DNA of 64,000 nucleotides from Rhea pennata (lineage: Eukaryota > Chordata > Aves > Rheiformes > Rheidae): positions 21,856,001-21,920,000 of the forward strand of contig NC_084665.1 in NCBI RefSeq assembly GCF_028389875.1, given 5' to 3'. Positions within the stretch are counted from its first letter, which is position 1. Each line of letters begins with the position of its first letter. The position numbers were made by a program, and so were the translations under genes. The notes beneath the pieces are model-generated. The model was not told the DNA's origin and made no database searches. It was given only the letters and a program-made list of their open reading frames with translations. Shown here piece after piece: positions 25,185 to 37,697 of this stretch.

Positions 25185-25300
25185 GAAATGCTTTGGTGAG
25201 GGCTCTTGCTGGCAACCTTTTGAAAATCTGAGTAGGTGACATCAGCTGGATCCTCCTTGTCCACAACCTGCTTGTTAAGGTCTTCAGAGATCTGTGGAGC
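25185..25300 (-). mobile_element. Remnant of a non-LTR retrotransposon reverse transcriptase (palm region)
   Basis: On the minus strand a short stretch reads ISEDLNKQVVDKEDPADVT then YSDFQKVASKSPHQS. It follows the palm of LINE reverse transcriptases, where VDEG-PVDVIYLDFQKAFDKVPHQ is typical, with the catalytic Asp of YLDF kept in YSDF. Flanking sequence does not align in any frame that I can follow, so only this core is claimed. It is most likely an old CR1-group fragment. The frame has degenerate substitutions (SDF, ASKS), consistent with a dead copy. Confidence 0.55.
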
Positions 25301-28300
25301 CCAACCTCCTGTGTGAGCACCGCACTGCCTCTCCGTGTCCTGTTCGTCCATGCTGCTGCTGGTGACATTCCTTATGAGATGTCCTCCAGATGCAGGCGCT
25401 GGGCTCTTCTCTCTGTGGCTCCTGACTGGGTTTGCAGGGTGAGTGAGAGGCTGTCCTCTGCAGCAGAGGTTGGAGGCTTTCACCATTGAGGTCTGTGAGG
25501 AGTGAGGAGGTCCATGAGATAGGGTCATGGTGGTTTCTGACTGCTTGTTTCATCTATTTATGCTACAGCCTCTTCTATCTACTATGTGATTTGAGGCAGA
25601 TCCTTTGATACATTGCTTGAAGGCAGAGAGGGAACAAGAGTTCTGGCATCGTAGCCTTGCCAAATTCCTTCTTTGTGAACATGATAGAAAGTTTCATATA
25701 ATTTTTTTGTTGTGGGTCGTTTTTTTTGGCCCTATCAACACTCTAGGAGGCTTCAGGAAGCATTTGAAATAGGTTTGATTGTTAGTCCAGCCTTTTGCAG
25801 GTCGCTCCTTTGGCCTTATGTGTTTTTACATGTAGCCTTCCAGGCTTCATGATCATTTCTCTTTTCCTTATTTGTATACAACTCTATTTTCTTGGAGGAT
25901 GACTTAGTGATTTTAATGAAGTCTCTTACCCTGCTGTTTAGGTATGCTGGCTTCCTTTTGGTCTTTCTGCAGCTTTTATTCTGAGCATCTAAAATGTGTT
26001 TGTTTTCATAGTTTCCATGCCGCTTGCAAGAATTTCACTCTTTTGACTTCCCACTTGGGTGTTTGCTGTGTATATTCTGTACAGAAAACATTCCTATATA
26101 TTATACATAGATACTCTAGAAATATGAAAAACAAGAAGAAAACATGACCTTCTCAAGATTAGGTAATTAAGGGTTCAGACATTTCATTCTAGAGTAACAC
26201 CAGAAGAATTTAGCCCTGCAGGTGCCTGCACAACTTTTGTTATTGAGACTTCAGAGCATTTAAAGTATAAAATGTTACTGCTGTCAACTCAGCTTGCAGC
26301 CTGTTAAGTTCAAAGTCCTTTTTATATGCTTACTCAGGTGTGCAGGGATGGCTCATGCCTTTCCCACAGAAAGGGGTTTTCTAGATCAGAACTGCAGAGG
26401 TTTTAGAGAGTATCTTTTGGGGAAAAAAATGACTGGTTCATTAAAGTTATGTAATAAAATGAAGCAGACCATGCATTTGAAAGGTAGGAATTTTTAAGTA
26501 CTCAGAGTTGGCCTGACACTGCTCTACTGTTGCAGCTAGCTAGTCCAATAGGCTTCTGAGAGAACAGAGTTAGACCATGATGTGTGCTGAGAACGGTCTT
26601 TAACTTCCAAAGGTCTGATTTGAAGGATGTTGATGTTAATGGGAATGCTTCCCCTGTTCGAACAGTTACATAGCAATAGCAAATATTTTAAACTTTTAAT
26701 ATTTTTTCTGTCATGTTGGTGTGATACAACAGTTGCTGTAATATCTGCAGCTTTTTGTACTGTGCAAATACAATTAATGGGAAGCTTTAGAAAGCGAATT
26801 AACTCTGAGATCATTCATTTCCTTCAAAAAATGCACTTTTTAATGTACATGGTCTAAGACTGTATCAGTATGAAATAGAACTGATGTTTTTTTACCCATG
26901 CAAAAATGAAAATGTTGCGTTCTGTCCTTCAATTTGTTTTTCAGCAGCTATAATCCAACTCCATTTTATTAAACAGCTCTCTTTCCTCCTAATATACACA
27001 GAAATGTTTGCAGTATAAACAGCTTAACCAGACATCTGCCTTTACCTAAATATAAAACGCAGTTAACTTTTTGCCCTGTTTCTGTTCACCAGTGCTGATA
27101 ACTTTTTCTGCTGGCCAGATGAAATAAAATTAGTTTTTATACCAGATGCAGCACAGTTTAGTTTTGTATTATGCAGGTGTTCCCCCAGCTGGGAAATGTG
27201 GAAGCTTGCCATTTTGCTGAGATGATGGTTAAGTTTAGAAATGTGAGGGCGTTAAAAATAATTCTACGCGTTAACAGTGGGCTTTGTCCCTAGTGGGCTC
27301 CATATGCCTAGCATCTGACTAGGGCAGCAGCTGTTCTATATTTTAATAGGAGAGTTATAAAGTTAGAAACATGTATGATCATTCAAAACATAAGCAACTC
27401 TTTGCAGTCATGGAAACAGAATTCAACAATAAACTTGCATTTGTGAGCGTTCCAAACAAAATAATCCCACTGCACTATGTTCAGGTGGTCTAGGAGAAGT
27501 GAATGAACTTGGTTTTCTATTTCCTTAAATTCTGTTTACTCTAAGTTCTTTTTTTCCCTTTTTTTCCTGCCTTTTTTCTGTTCCTGCAAAGATATTAAAC
27601 TTTGCATGTGATCCCAATTTAGATTCTTCTCCAAAAGTGATAACAGAGATCTGTATAAGAATCTCTCCCAAAATGTGTGTTGTTGATACCACTTATATCA
27701 GTAAGATACAGTGAAGGCTCAGAGAACGCCTTGCTCTCATCTGACTTCTTTGGATGCCCAATTAGCTGTTCAAAGTCTTCTAATGTTTTTGGTACAGCTC
27801 CATTTACCTTGCAAAGAATGTATGAAGTTCTGTTTTCCTGAAACCAGGAAGAATTAAATGAACTTGAGAGTTTCATTCCTAGCAGAGTGCAGGTTTTTTG
27901 GCATGGAAATACATACGAAAGCTCTCCTTGTTCAGGCTCTGGCTTGTACTGGAGCTATCTTCTCATTTTGATTATGGACTTCTTTCAGCCACACACTCAA
28001 TCACCTACCACACCCCTACCCAAAACAATACCAACCAGCCTCCACTTCCCCCCCTCAAATTCCTGAACAGCCTTATATTTGTCTTCATTTTGGTCTGCTA
28101 ACCTGCCTGTGTTTTGTTTTGGAGGGGCTGCTATTCTTTCAGTTCCCTGCCTCCATAAAAGAAGGCTGTGATTAATGTCTGGGGTGCAGAGTGGTGCCCA
28201 CACCCAGCAATTGCGTTAGATTGCCACCAACCTGTAACAATATAATGGCAAGTGGCCTAATCTGTGCTCCTGAGCTGTATGATAACCTCAGTGACTTAGT

Positions 28301-29713
28301 AGTTTTGGTCTTAAGGAGTGGTCTCATATATACCTGAATACTGCAAACATATGGGAGTGGGGGGTGACTGGCAGTAAAATTTGTGCAAAAATGAAGTGTG
28401 TTAAGCTCAGTGTATAAGCAGGATGAGATGTGAAGGAACTAGCGAACTGGATGTGGTTAGGGCATACATTAAGAGCTACAGCTGCCTGTGCTGTTTCTGC
28501 CATTTGATATATGCAATACAGATCTAGGTGTGCATAGTTCATGTGGTTATTGCAGCACAAGTTAACTTCTTTGGATTTCGGGATCTTTGGGATCCAGCTA
28601 ACAAAGCAATTTTGTATCATTGTCAGACGAGCTAAGCAAAGATTTAGGTGGAAAACTCTGAAGTCAAGTGTCCTGTGTGCTGCTGGTATTCAAAAGGTAT
28701 TATGGATACACAGGTGAATGAAAAGACCATATTTACTGCTCTTTTGTGAAGTTACAAGCTTGAACTGGAATCAGTGGTCTCAGCCCTTCTGGCCAGCACA
28801 AGTCTTTGGCTAACTCTTACCTAAAAATTCATGTGTTGCCCTGCCCAAAGGACACTGACTGCTGTAAAACTAGTTAGTTGTAGGATTGCCACAAATATTC
28901 CTCTGCTTCCCTAATGCTTGAGAAAGTAGAGTGCAGATGATAACAGCGGTGTAAATAAGGAACCTGCTTGTTCTGGGAGACCATGGTGGGTAGGATCAAT
29001 GACTGGGGATGAGACCGGCAGTGCAGTGTATGCTGGAGTCAATCTGCGGCCATTCATTTCCCAATGGGGAGCATGCTGGTACTCCGTAAATGCCACAACT
29101 GAAGGACGGCAAAATCAGTTTGGCTATCTGTTGCCTTCTATCAGGATGTGAGAAAAACCACTCATTTTAACCTCAGGAAGAAGAACAACAAAAATAATCA
29201 ATGGTTTCTTGGAATGGACTATGCTAAATTATGCAGTTTAGGAAATTAAAAGTCAGTTTAAATGAATGATGATGATGCTGAGGGTAGAGAGCTATTTAGG
29301 GACCAGTATAGTTCATTTTTTGAGGACAGACTATGGAGAGAGATGTTAGCTGCCGAGCCAATCAGGAGGGAGAATGTGCATCGCTGGTTGCAGGAATGGG
29401 GAGGGTGGTGGGGGAGAGGAGAGGAACAAGGCAATCAGCTTGGTGCTTGTGTACGGTAGTGGGTTACCTTGCAGACTGGAAGGATGAGGATCAAGCGGAT
29501 TCATAGTGATGGTAGTAAGTGGCGAGGAATCCTTCTGGCAAGAGGAAGGAGGCTTCCTACCAGCTACCCAAGGACTGTAGCGAGCTTTGTGAATCAGAGG
29601 GCTCAACAAGCAAGGAGGACTCAGGAGGGCTTCAGCGTAGGAGTCTGAGAAGGGTTGGGTTATGTCATGGAAAGTGATAGCTGTTCACAGCATCCTATGG
29701 GTCAATGGAGGGG
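25301..29713. other. Downstream flank, no gene recognised
   Basis: DNA next to the reverse-transcriptase remnant (to about 25550) may belong to the same dead element. A purine-rich stretch at about 29250-29650 has one short charged frame (29262-29459) of no known family. The rest is featureless. Confidence 0.45.
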
Positions 29714-29835
29714 GGCAGGTTTAGCTCAGGTGGTTAGAGCGTGGCGCTTCTAATGCCAAGGTCATGGGTTCAATCCCCATATGGGCTACCCTGAGGGTTA
29801 GACTTCCAACCTTACCATTCTATGATTCCATGATT
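29714..29835 (+). mobile_element. SINE with tRNA-Ile-like head and CR1-like tail (TguSINE1-type)
   Basis: The first 75 or so bases follow tRNA-Ile: GGCAGGTTTAGCTCAGG, TGGTTAGAGCGTGGCGCT and a closing GGGCTA. The RNA polymerase III A box is at 29722-29733 (TAGCTCAGGTGG) and the B box at 29767-29777 (GGTTCAATCCC). The anticodon arm is altered and the acceptor stem is imperfect, so it is not a working tRNA. After the head come ACTTCCAACC and ATTCTATGATTCCATGATT, which match the 3' end of avian CR1 LINEs and suggest CR1 machinery moved it. TCAATG occurs just before (29702-29707) and just after (29839-29844), a possible target-site duplication. Passerine genomes carry a tRNA-Ile/CR1 SINE of this design. 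The family name is given from memory. Confidence 0.85.
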
Positions 29836-30726
29836 TGCTCAATGAGTATGCAAAGTCAAAGGAAGCAAGAGTATGTGCAGAAAAATATTTTTAATAGCTC
29901 ATAATCACCATGGAAAATGCAAATGAGTTCCTCTGTAGAAAGTTATTGGGTTTGTGTTGCTGAACTCCTCTCTCCAGAGAAGAACAGGGATTAGCTGGGG
30001 TCTCATCCCAAGGCTCCAGGGCCCTGAACAAACAAAACATGATACAGGCTGTTCAGTGCCTCCACACGGTGCCAGCACTATTTGTTTTTTGGCCTACGCC
30101 ACAAACATGTGCTCTGACTGTTTTGGCAGATGATGAAGTATTTGCTTAAAGCCACAAATGACTCCTTGAAAGAACGACCATTGGATAATGGGATCTTGAT
30201 CTGCAATTTGTCTGAGCATGGGGGATGCATCACCCCAAACCAAAGTGATTGCGGCCTGTTCTGGGTTGAGCTCCACTGTTTTGCATCGTGGACGCCAAGT
30301 ACTCCAGCCACACTCATTGCTGCTCTCTGGGCACATCTTTTGAACGCAAGCGCTGAGCATGATTAACCCACTCAATAAATCTCCATCTGTGGGTCTGCAC
30401 CACAGGAGCTTTTTTTTTGTAGATAAAGTATATACTATTCACAATTATTTTAAATGGAAAATGAATGTTAGAAAGATGCTCTTTCCTTTAAACTAAGTAA
30501 CTAACTAGCAACGTATGTCTGTTGGTATATCTTTTTTAAAAATTTTTTGTCAATACAACTCACTAGGAAGCATGTTTGTCCTCTTAAAGAGTAACTTTTT
30601 TAATTATCTGAAGTAATATATGATATAGATTGAGATATTCTGATTCTACAGAATTCACTGGAGCTTTGCTGACTTCTACAGTACTTGAGGATCCAGCCAT
30701 CTAACACTGCTAATAATAACTACCTC

Positions 30727-30750
30727 AAAAAAAAAAAAAAAAAAAAAAAA
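30727..30750. repeat. Poly-A run (24 nt)
   Basis: This is read as a T-run in the sense of EFEMP1. It lies just past the distal polyadenylation signal and could serve as its downstream U-rich element. Confidence 0.9.
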
Positions 30751-30781
30751 CCTAAATACACTGTGATAAGAGATAGCTTTC

Positions 30782-30787
30782 TTTATT
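30782..30787 (-). terminator. EFEMP1: Distal polyadenylation signal of EFEMP1
   Basis: AATAAA on the minus strand lies about 1.05 kb after the stop codon. It is followed by CACAGTGTATTTAGG and then 24 T residues (the A-run at 30727-30750 on the plus strand), a strong GU/U-rich context. Cleavage would fall near 30765. It is the last good signal before the SINE-bearing flank. Confidence 0.6.
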
Positions 30788-31323
30788 AAAAATTTTGTAC
30801 ATCAAAGGATTGTTACATTTTAAACAAGAAATAAAAGATTTTACATATTACAAAAGATGTTATTAGTTCTTGAATTAGTATAAATTTTATGAACACTGTA
30901 CATGACACATCAGAGTTATAAAAACAGAAATAGGACTGTGTGCCTGAAAATATATAACTTAATAAGCAAATGCACTCAGTTCTTAGTATGCAACATAATG
31001 TTTCTGCAAAAATAGCATGTCTTTTACTGTTTGAAAATGCTGTACCCCTCTGACTAATAACTACAAACAGTGTTCTCCGAAGAAAGCACTGATATTCATG
31101 TGCCCAGCATGACGATTTTCCATTTGGAGTTTCTTTCAGTGTTGGGAGAAACTTTCTTACGATGGTGTTTTTCTTGGAGAAAACAGAATGTTATTCCATG
31201 GTATGCTTAACATAATCTGCATATAAAAACCCAATGTGAAATATTTCTCACAATGTAAATCTACCCTCAGCCCAGATTAGAAAAAAACAACTGATAGCAC
31301 ATAAACGTCTAAGGAAATAGATC

Positions 31324-31329
31324 TTTATT
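31324..31329 (-). terminator. EFEMP1: Proximal polyadenylation signal of EFEMP1
   Basis: AATAAA reads on the minus strand about 505 nt after the stop codon. Within about 35 nt downstream is a TTATGTG element and then a TTTTTTT run, the usual GU/U-rich downstream element. Cleavage would fall near 31305. Confidence 0.6.
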
Positions 31330-31833
31330 GACTGTTAACTTCTGTTACAAAGTAGTTAAAAAGAACAAATATATTTTAGCTTATCAGCTGTTACTTTGTA
31401 TATCATTGATACTATATATTTTTTCCTTTTGAGATTGTCAGTGTAGTTGCATTAGAATTTAAAATAGAAACAACACAGAATATCACCTTTTAATTGCATG
31501 ACCTACTTGGCTAGGAGAGGCGTGTAAAGCTTTACAGGACAGTATGAACATACAATTCTCATACAAAAGTGTAGTATGGATCTAGTCCAAGTAAGGTACT
31601 AAAAAAAGATTTAAATCTTTATACAGAAAGTGACAATGCCCACATTATAATATGGAACACATCTACTAATTTTGAATTTCAGGTGTAATGTGTGGATTAC
31701 AGATATCAACTTACTAAACAAATCTTTTTTAAAAAAAGAAAAGAGCAAAATCTATAAATAAAATAGTAAGTGCTTTCTTTAAGATAATATTCTTTGGCTG
31801 CTTTAAGTGCCAGTGAAGGGCTACTGAAAACCA

Positions 31834-31992
31834 TTAAAATGCATAAGGTCCCACTATTATTGTTAATCTTAACACTGAGCTTGTACGATAATTCAAACTG
31901 TTGACCGTTAGCATCTCCAGATCCACAATGTGTTCTCTTGGTCCTGATAGTGATTTCACCAGTACAAGCATTGCACTTACTGTGCTTGTTTG
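31834..31992 (-). CDS. EFEMP1: EFEMP1 last coding exon (human exon 12 equivalent): end of fibulin module and stop codon
   Basis: The acceptor cttcttctttcag is followed by CAA, and TAA at 31834-31836 ends the protein. The exon encodes [44 protein letters not shown] and IIVGPYAF. By my recollection of the human protein, this tail is one residue shorter (NSLNYRTSS against SSIGTFRTSS), giving 52 residues instead of 53. It finishes the beta-rich fibulin module. The purine-poor tract upstream of the acceptor is a run of TTC repeats. No alternative stop or frame break is present. Confidence 0.97.
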   Translation of the reverse strand, partial: QTSTVSAMLVLVKSLSGPREHIVDLEMLTVNSLNYRTSSVLRLTIIVGPYAF

Positions 31993-33993
31993 CTGAAAGA
32001 AGAAGAAGAAAAGTTTAATGCAGTCAAATCTAAAACGATCCCCTAGTTGCTTCAAGAGACTGCTTGTGTGTTACTACACTGTAAAAATGCTCTCTCTCCA
32101 GCACTGAGAGATACACAATGCAAGTATTATTTTAACATTTTTAAATGACCATGACTAATCTCACACCTGGCTTTGCTGGAGGGAAACCTTTACCTGACCA
32201 GGACTCAGAGGAATAAAGTGCACTGCAAAATCTGTTTCTGGTTATACTGACTCTCCTAAAGGATGTGAAAAGTGGTAATATATCCCAGGATGGTTTTTGT
32301 TTTTATTCCCATCTATCAGCTTTTAAAATATATAGGGAATAAGTAAACCAAGAAAAATCTAATGTATTTAGCAGCAGTGACATAGCATGTTCAGCAGAGG
32401 GACACTTTAAGTCTGCATCATGGCTCATATTCTAGAAGCTTATGGTCTCCCTTGTAAATATTGGGACTTTTGCAACTCGTGTGCCAATTGCGACTCCTTC
32501 TTGCACCACTTGAAGCACCCTTCCCAGGCTTGGGGAACCCCCCCATTGCTGGGGGACATCTACAGGTCCTGCCTGTGAAAAATGGCTTGGCATGTTATTA
32601 CTTTGCTAAGCTGCTTTGTAATTTACAATTGATACTGAGCTCTATATATGAATCCAAGCCATCTTCTGTATCTTAGCCCTACACATACCTAGTTCCAACT
32701 TTTATTGAAACAATAGGAATAAATACTAAGCGAGCCTTTGTTTACTGCAGTCCTTTGGCAAGAATAAACACAAGCTTCCCTATTTTAAGGCTCATGATTT
32801 CTTGTTGGGTGGCAACAGAAGATTTGAACAGTAAATTTAATTACAGTATGAAAGAAAGTCAGGTTGAAGAATACATTGGAATCTAATCCTAACTAGAGTT
32901 GGAGTGATCCTGTTCTTAACAGTGGTTGACTGCCTATTTTCTTTTTTTAAAACAAACAGCAGTTGGTATTTTGACAGTTGTCCATAATGTGTGAGTAGTT
33001 ATGGATTTTATGTGCAATAAACCTAGAGAAGAGCATTGTATTGTAAGTTACAGACTCAAAAGAGGAGTTCTTTGTTCTCATCTTAGAAAACTTAATGTAA
33101 GTAGCCAACACCACATATTAATATGCTTGTTTTTGTGATGCATTATCAAAACTGCCCAGCCTTCAGATTTGAAGGAAAAAACAAAGATGAACACCATCCA
33201 ATTAATATCATCCTTCTGACTGAAGTTTTTGTGCTGATTCTCTTCTATTGTTTGCAGAAATAATAGACAAAGCAAAAAGGATTTTCCAAAAACTTGTAAA
33301 TATTACAGAAAAATCAGATACCTCTTTCAAAAAAACCTTAAGTAATGAGATACATGTGATTGAAAGTGTATCAACTTAAACTGCCTTATACCAACAAGAA
33401 ATTTCACTGTCATAAGTTATTTAAACTTGTATGTTTTTATGAAATAGTTGCAACACTATGTGAAAAGCAAAAGTTTTAATATCCTTCAACACAAAACATT
33501 TGTTGCAAGTTGGCCTGAACTTAGCACTCCTGAAATCAGTGCCCCATCCCAAACTCTTCCTGACTTCTTTGGCTTTTTTATTTTCTCACAGAAAAAAAAG
33601 TCAAGAGCACATAGAATCTTTCTATAACCCTCCTACAAAATATGTAAGACGTGTTAGTGCTGAGAGTGCAAGGCATAGAGGCATCTCATTTGAACCTCTG
33701 ACATGACTGGCATAGACTTGCTAAACCTTCATGATCATTACTAGCGTTGTATTCAGTTAAAAGAAACAATTTGATTCTCCATTCATAGAGCTGTCATGTA
33801 GAACAGAACTTTTTAAAGTTTGTAAACCAAGTTTAGTAACAAAATATTAAAAAGCTGATAAACTTTGGATGCTCTTACATCACTTTTATGGGAACATTTG
33901 ATGGCTTTGTTAAAAATGGCTAGGCACTGTAATGCCTTGGTAGTACCAGTAGTTCTTAGCCCTGCTCAGGATCTGCCTCCCACCAATACTCAC
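31993..33993 (-). other. EFEMP1: EFEMP1 intron between the last two coding exons
   Basis: This is a phase 0 intron of 2001 bp with a GTGAGT donor and a TTTCAG acceptor. It is AT-rich. I see no second exon, RNA gene or recognisable mobile element in it. Confidence 0.9.
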
Positions 33994-34189
33994 TCTCAGA
34001 TAAAATTCTCCATTTTCATTTCCAGACTTGATTCGGAATGTGTTAATAGTATTAGGATAAATAGTGGTTGCCTGAATCTGGAAGATGTCGGAGGGCACTG
34101 TTCTGTCTGAACGGATGCTCATGTATTTGTATACAACAGAGTAAGGCAGCTCTCGGCAAATGGCATTTGACACCGGGCAGATGCAGCGG
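33994..34189 (-). CDS. EFEMP1: EFEMP1 exon (human exon 11 equivalent): first part of the fibulin C-terminal module
   Basis: This 196-nt exon sits only 127 bp from the previous one. The acceptor is ttgtttttcag and the donor is GTGAGT. After one base finishing a split Asn codon, it encodes [51 protein letters not shown] and [14 protein letters not shown]. This module is common to the fibulins and is beta-rich rather than EGF-like. The exon ends in phase 0. Nearly all residues match human EFEMP1, with changes such as TTIYPN for TTIYAN. Translation runs on in frame past the donor into the intron (VSIGGRQ), so only the splice site marks the end. Confidence 0.97.
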
Positions 34190-35991
<1,802 letters not shown>

Positions 35992-36111
35992 CTTGACATG
36001 TTCTGCCTCCTACTACCTGGTACCCTTCGGGGCAGACACATGAGAATTTTCCTGGTTCATTGACACACTGATATTGACACATGTAACTTGAAGTTCTGCA
36101 TTCATCAGTAT
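35992..36111 (-). CDS. EFEMP1: EFEMP1 exon (human exon 9 equivalent): calcium-binding EGF-like domain 5
   Basis: This 120-nt phase 1-1 exon has the acceptor gctctacag and the donor GTAAGT. It encodes [16 protein letters not shown], then [12 protein letters not shown] and [13 protein letters not shown]. The six cysteines and calcium-binding positions are intact. The first calcium-site position is followed by Thr, where human has Ile (DTDEC against DIDEC), a conservative change outside the ligand set. The linker VVGGRTC differs from the human VVRSRTC. No stop or frameshift is present. Confidence 0.97.
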
Positions 36112-37577
36112 CTGTAGAGCATCAAAATGGCTTAAGGTTATTGTTTTTAGCATCTAACTTGTTACAGAATGAAATACAGTGACTAAATGCTAGTTTTAAC
36201 AGAAGACAAATGATTCCAGTCTGAAAGGAACACTTTCTCCAAAATCTGAAATGTACAGCTTAACATTTCAAAGTTTTAAGCAAAAAAAAATATATATATT
36301 ATTTTATTTTTTAATCTATTTATGTTTTATCTATAATCTTCAAAAATGAGAACTGCATTTATTTTGAGGAATCAGAAGTTAAATTCATAAACTTCAGAAC
36401 AAGTTTGATAAAATAACTGCGGATAGAGTCTACATTTTTAGTATTCTAAAATGTGATTCCCTCTAAAAAACCCACAAACCTGAGATTAACTAGCAAAGCA
36501 AAATATTGTGTTTATACTTGTGTGCTAGCCCAATGGAGCAGCTCTTTAGGAAAGAGGTCCAGACCTCTCTTTTGTCTTCAAATGATATATGATCTATGTT
36601 ATTCTCTTTTCCTTTTTGTATCTTTGTGTAACTATCAGTCCTTTGCTACAGGAACGCAGCATGAAACTGAATTTAACAATGTATGTCATTACCGCAAGAT
36701 TAAATTAAATGAACAAAAAACTAAGGAGTGACCTGAAAAACAGTGTAACATGCTCCTACTCTGAAACTTGAGCCCAGTTTCCAATTTTATGGCAAGAATT
36801 TTCCTTGGAGGCTATGTATTTATGCTCCCCATTCTTTTCACTTGCAAGGAGGATTAGCTTAAGAACCTCACAGAGGGAGCATCTGTGATAGCTCTGCTGG
36901 CTCGTTTAGGAGTGCAGTGGTAAACCAAAAAGACCTCTTTGGCTTGAAGTCCAGCAGAAAGAATATGGGCTTTAAGGGTGAGATCATCATGTGTCCAAAA
37001 GGAGATTAGAAGACCCCTGTAGAGACTCTGGCAGAGGAAATAAAGTGTCGATTGTATAATCATCAGGAGACGTGCTGTTTGTATACACCGGCTTGAAAGC
37101 ACCTCAAAAGCACAACTGCCATTTCCTTACAATCACAAATTTAAGGTATTATTTTCAGAGGAATCTAGCAATACAGAGAATTGCGCTTGTTTTTGGTTTG
37201 CATTCCTTTCCAATTCTTTTCCTAGTCATCAGAATTAGACCACACACAATTCAAGTGAGTTTGTGAAGTAAACATTCAAAAGCCTGCCTCTCCCCAGCTG
37301 TGATCTGAACAATAATGTCTGTACTGTTTTGCACTTACCATTAAAGCGAGGATACCTATATCTATACATACCTGAAAGCAGCTGCAACTACTAAGGTGGC
37401 TATGTCTGTAGGCAACTACATTTGCAGCATAAGAAATAAGTGTCTTAAGGTTTGTGCTTAGAAATTGCACCTATAAACAGGGTGGCTCCACTTAGATTAT
37501 ACCTCTTAATTCACAGAAAGACTTTTGGGAAAATAAATGAAAAATGTTCTTGCTTCCAAGAACAAAAAAATGTTTAC
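36112..37577 (-). other. EFEMP1: EFEMP1 intron between EGF domain 4 and EGF domain 5 exons
   Basis: This is a phase 1 intron of 1466 bp. It holds a short A-run plus TA stretch at about 36282-36300. No other element is recognisable. Confidence 0.9.
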
Positions 37578-37697
37578 CTTCACAGTTGATTCTGTCACTG
37601 CTTAATTCAAATCCCGGATTACACTGACAGATGAAAGAACCAAGTATATTGTAACACTGTTGTGCACATGGATTATTGGCATCACATTCATTTATGT
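37578..37697 (-). CDS. EFEMP1: EFEMP1 exon (human exon 8 equivalent): calcium-binding EGF-like domain 4
   Basis: This 120-nt phase 1-1 exon has the acceptor tttttcctttcag and the donor GTAAAC. It encodes [15 protein letters not shown], then [12 protein letters not shown] and [14 protein letters not shown]. The pattern is six cysteines with the calcium-site residues D, N, E and the N of CYN, followed by the aromatic of [19 protein letters not shown] agrees with the human protein residue for residue, which makes this one of the most diagnostic exons. The next domain follows directly through a shared Asp codon split across the intron. Confidence 0.97.

Larger units (their letters stand above)
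30765..31833 (-). other. EFEMP1: EFEMP1 3' untranslated region (long form)
   Basis: This stretch follows the EFEMP1 stop codon and has no competing coding frame. It is strongly AT-rich, with several AUUUA-type pentamers in the sense of the gene, for example around 31750-31765. Two AATAAA signals divide it: use of the first gives a UTR of roughly 0.53 kb, and use of the second roughly 1.07 kb. The exact cleavage points are inferred from the usual 10-30 nt spacing. Confidence 0.75.

Noticed and set aside
25136-25553. A full intact reverse-transcriptase gene
   Set aside because: Only a stretch of about 35 residues fits the palm motif. The surrounding frame does not align and key neighbouring motifs are missing.
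29714-29790. Functional tRNA-Ile gene
   Set aside because: The head is tRNA-like with A and B boxes, but the anticodon arm and acceptor stem are altered and a CR1-type tail follows. It is a SINE.
30094-30375. Minus-strand frame of 93 residues with a WSTW motif, suggesting a thrombospondin-type domain
   Set aside because: The cysteine pattern and flanking residues do not fit that domain, and the length is within chance.
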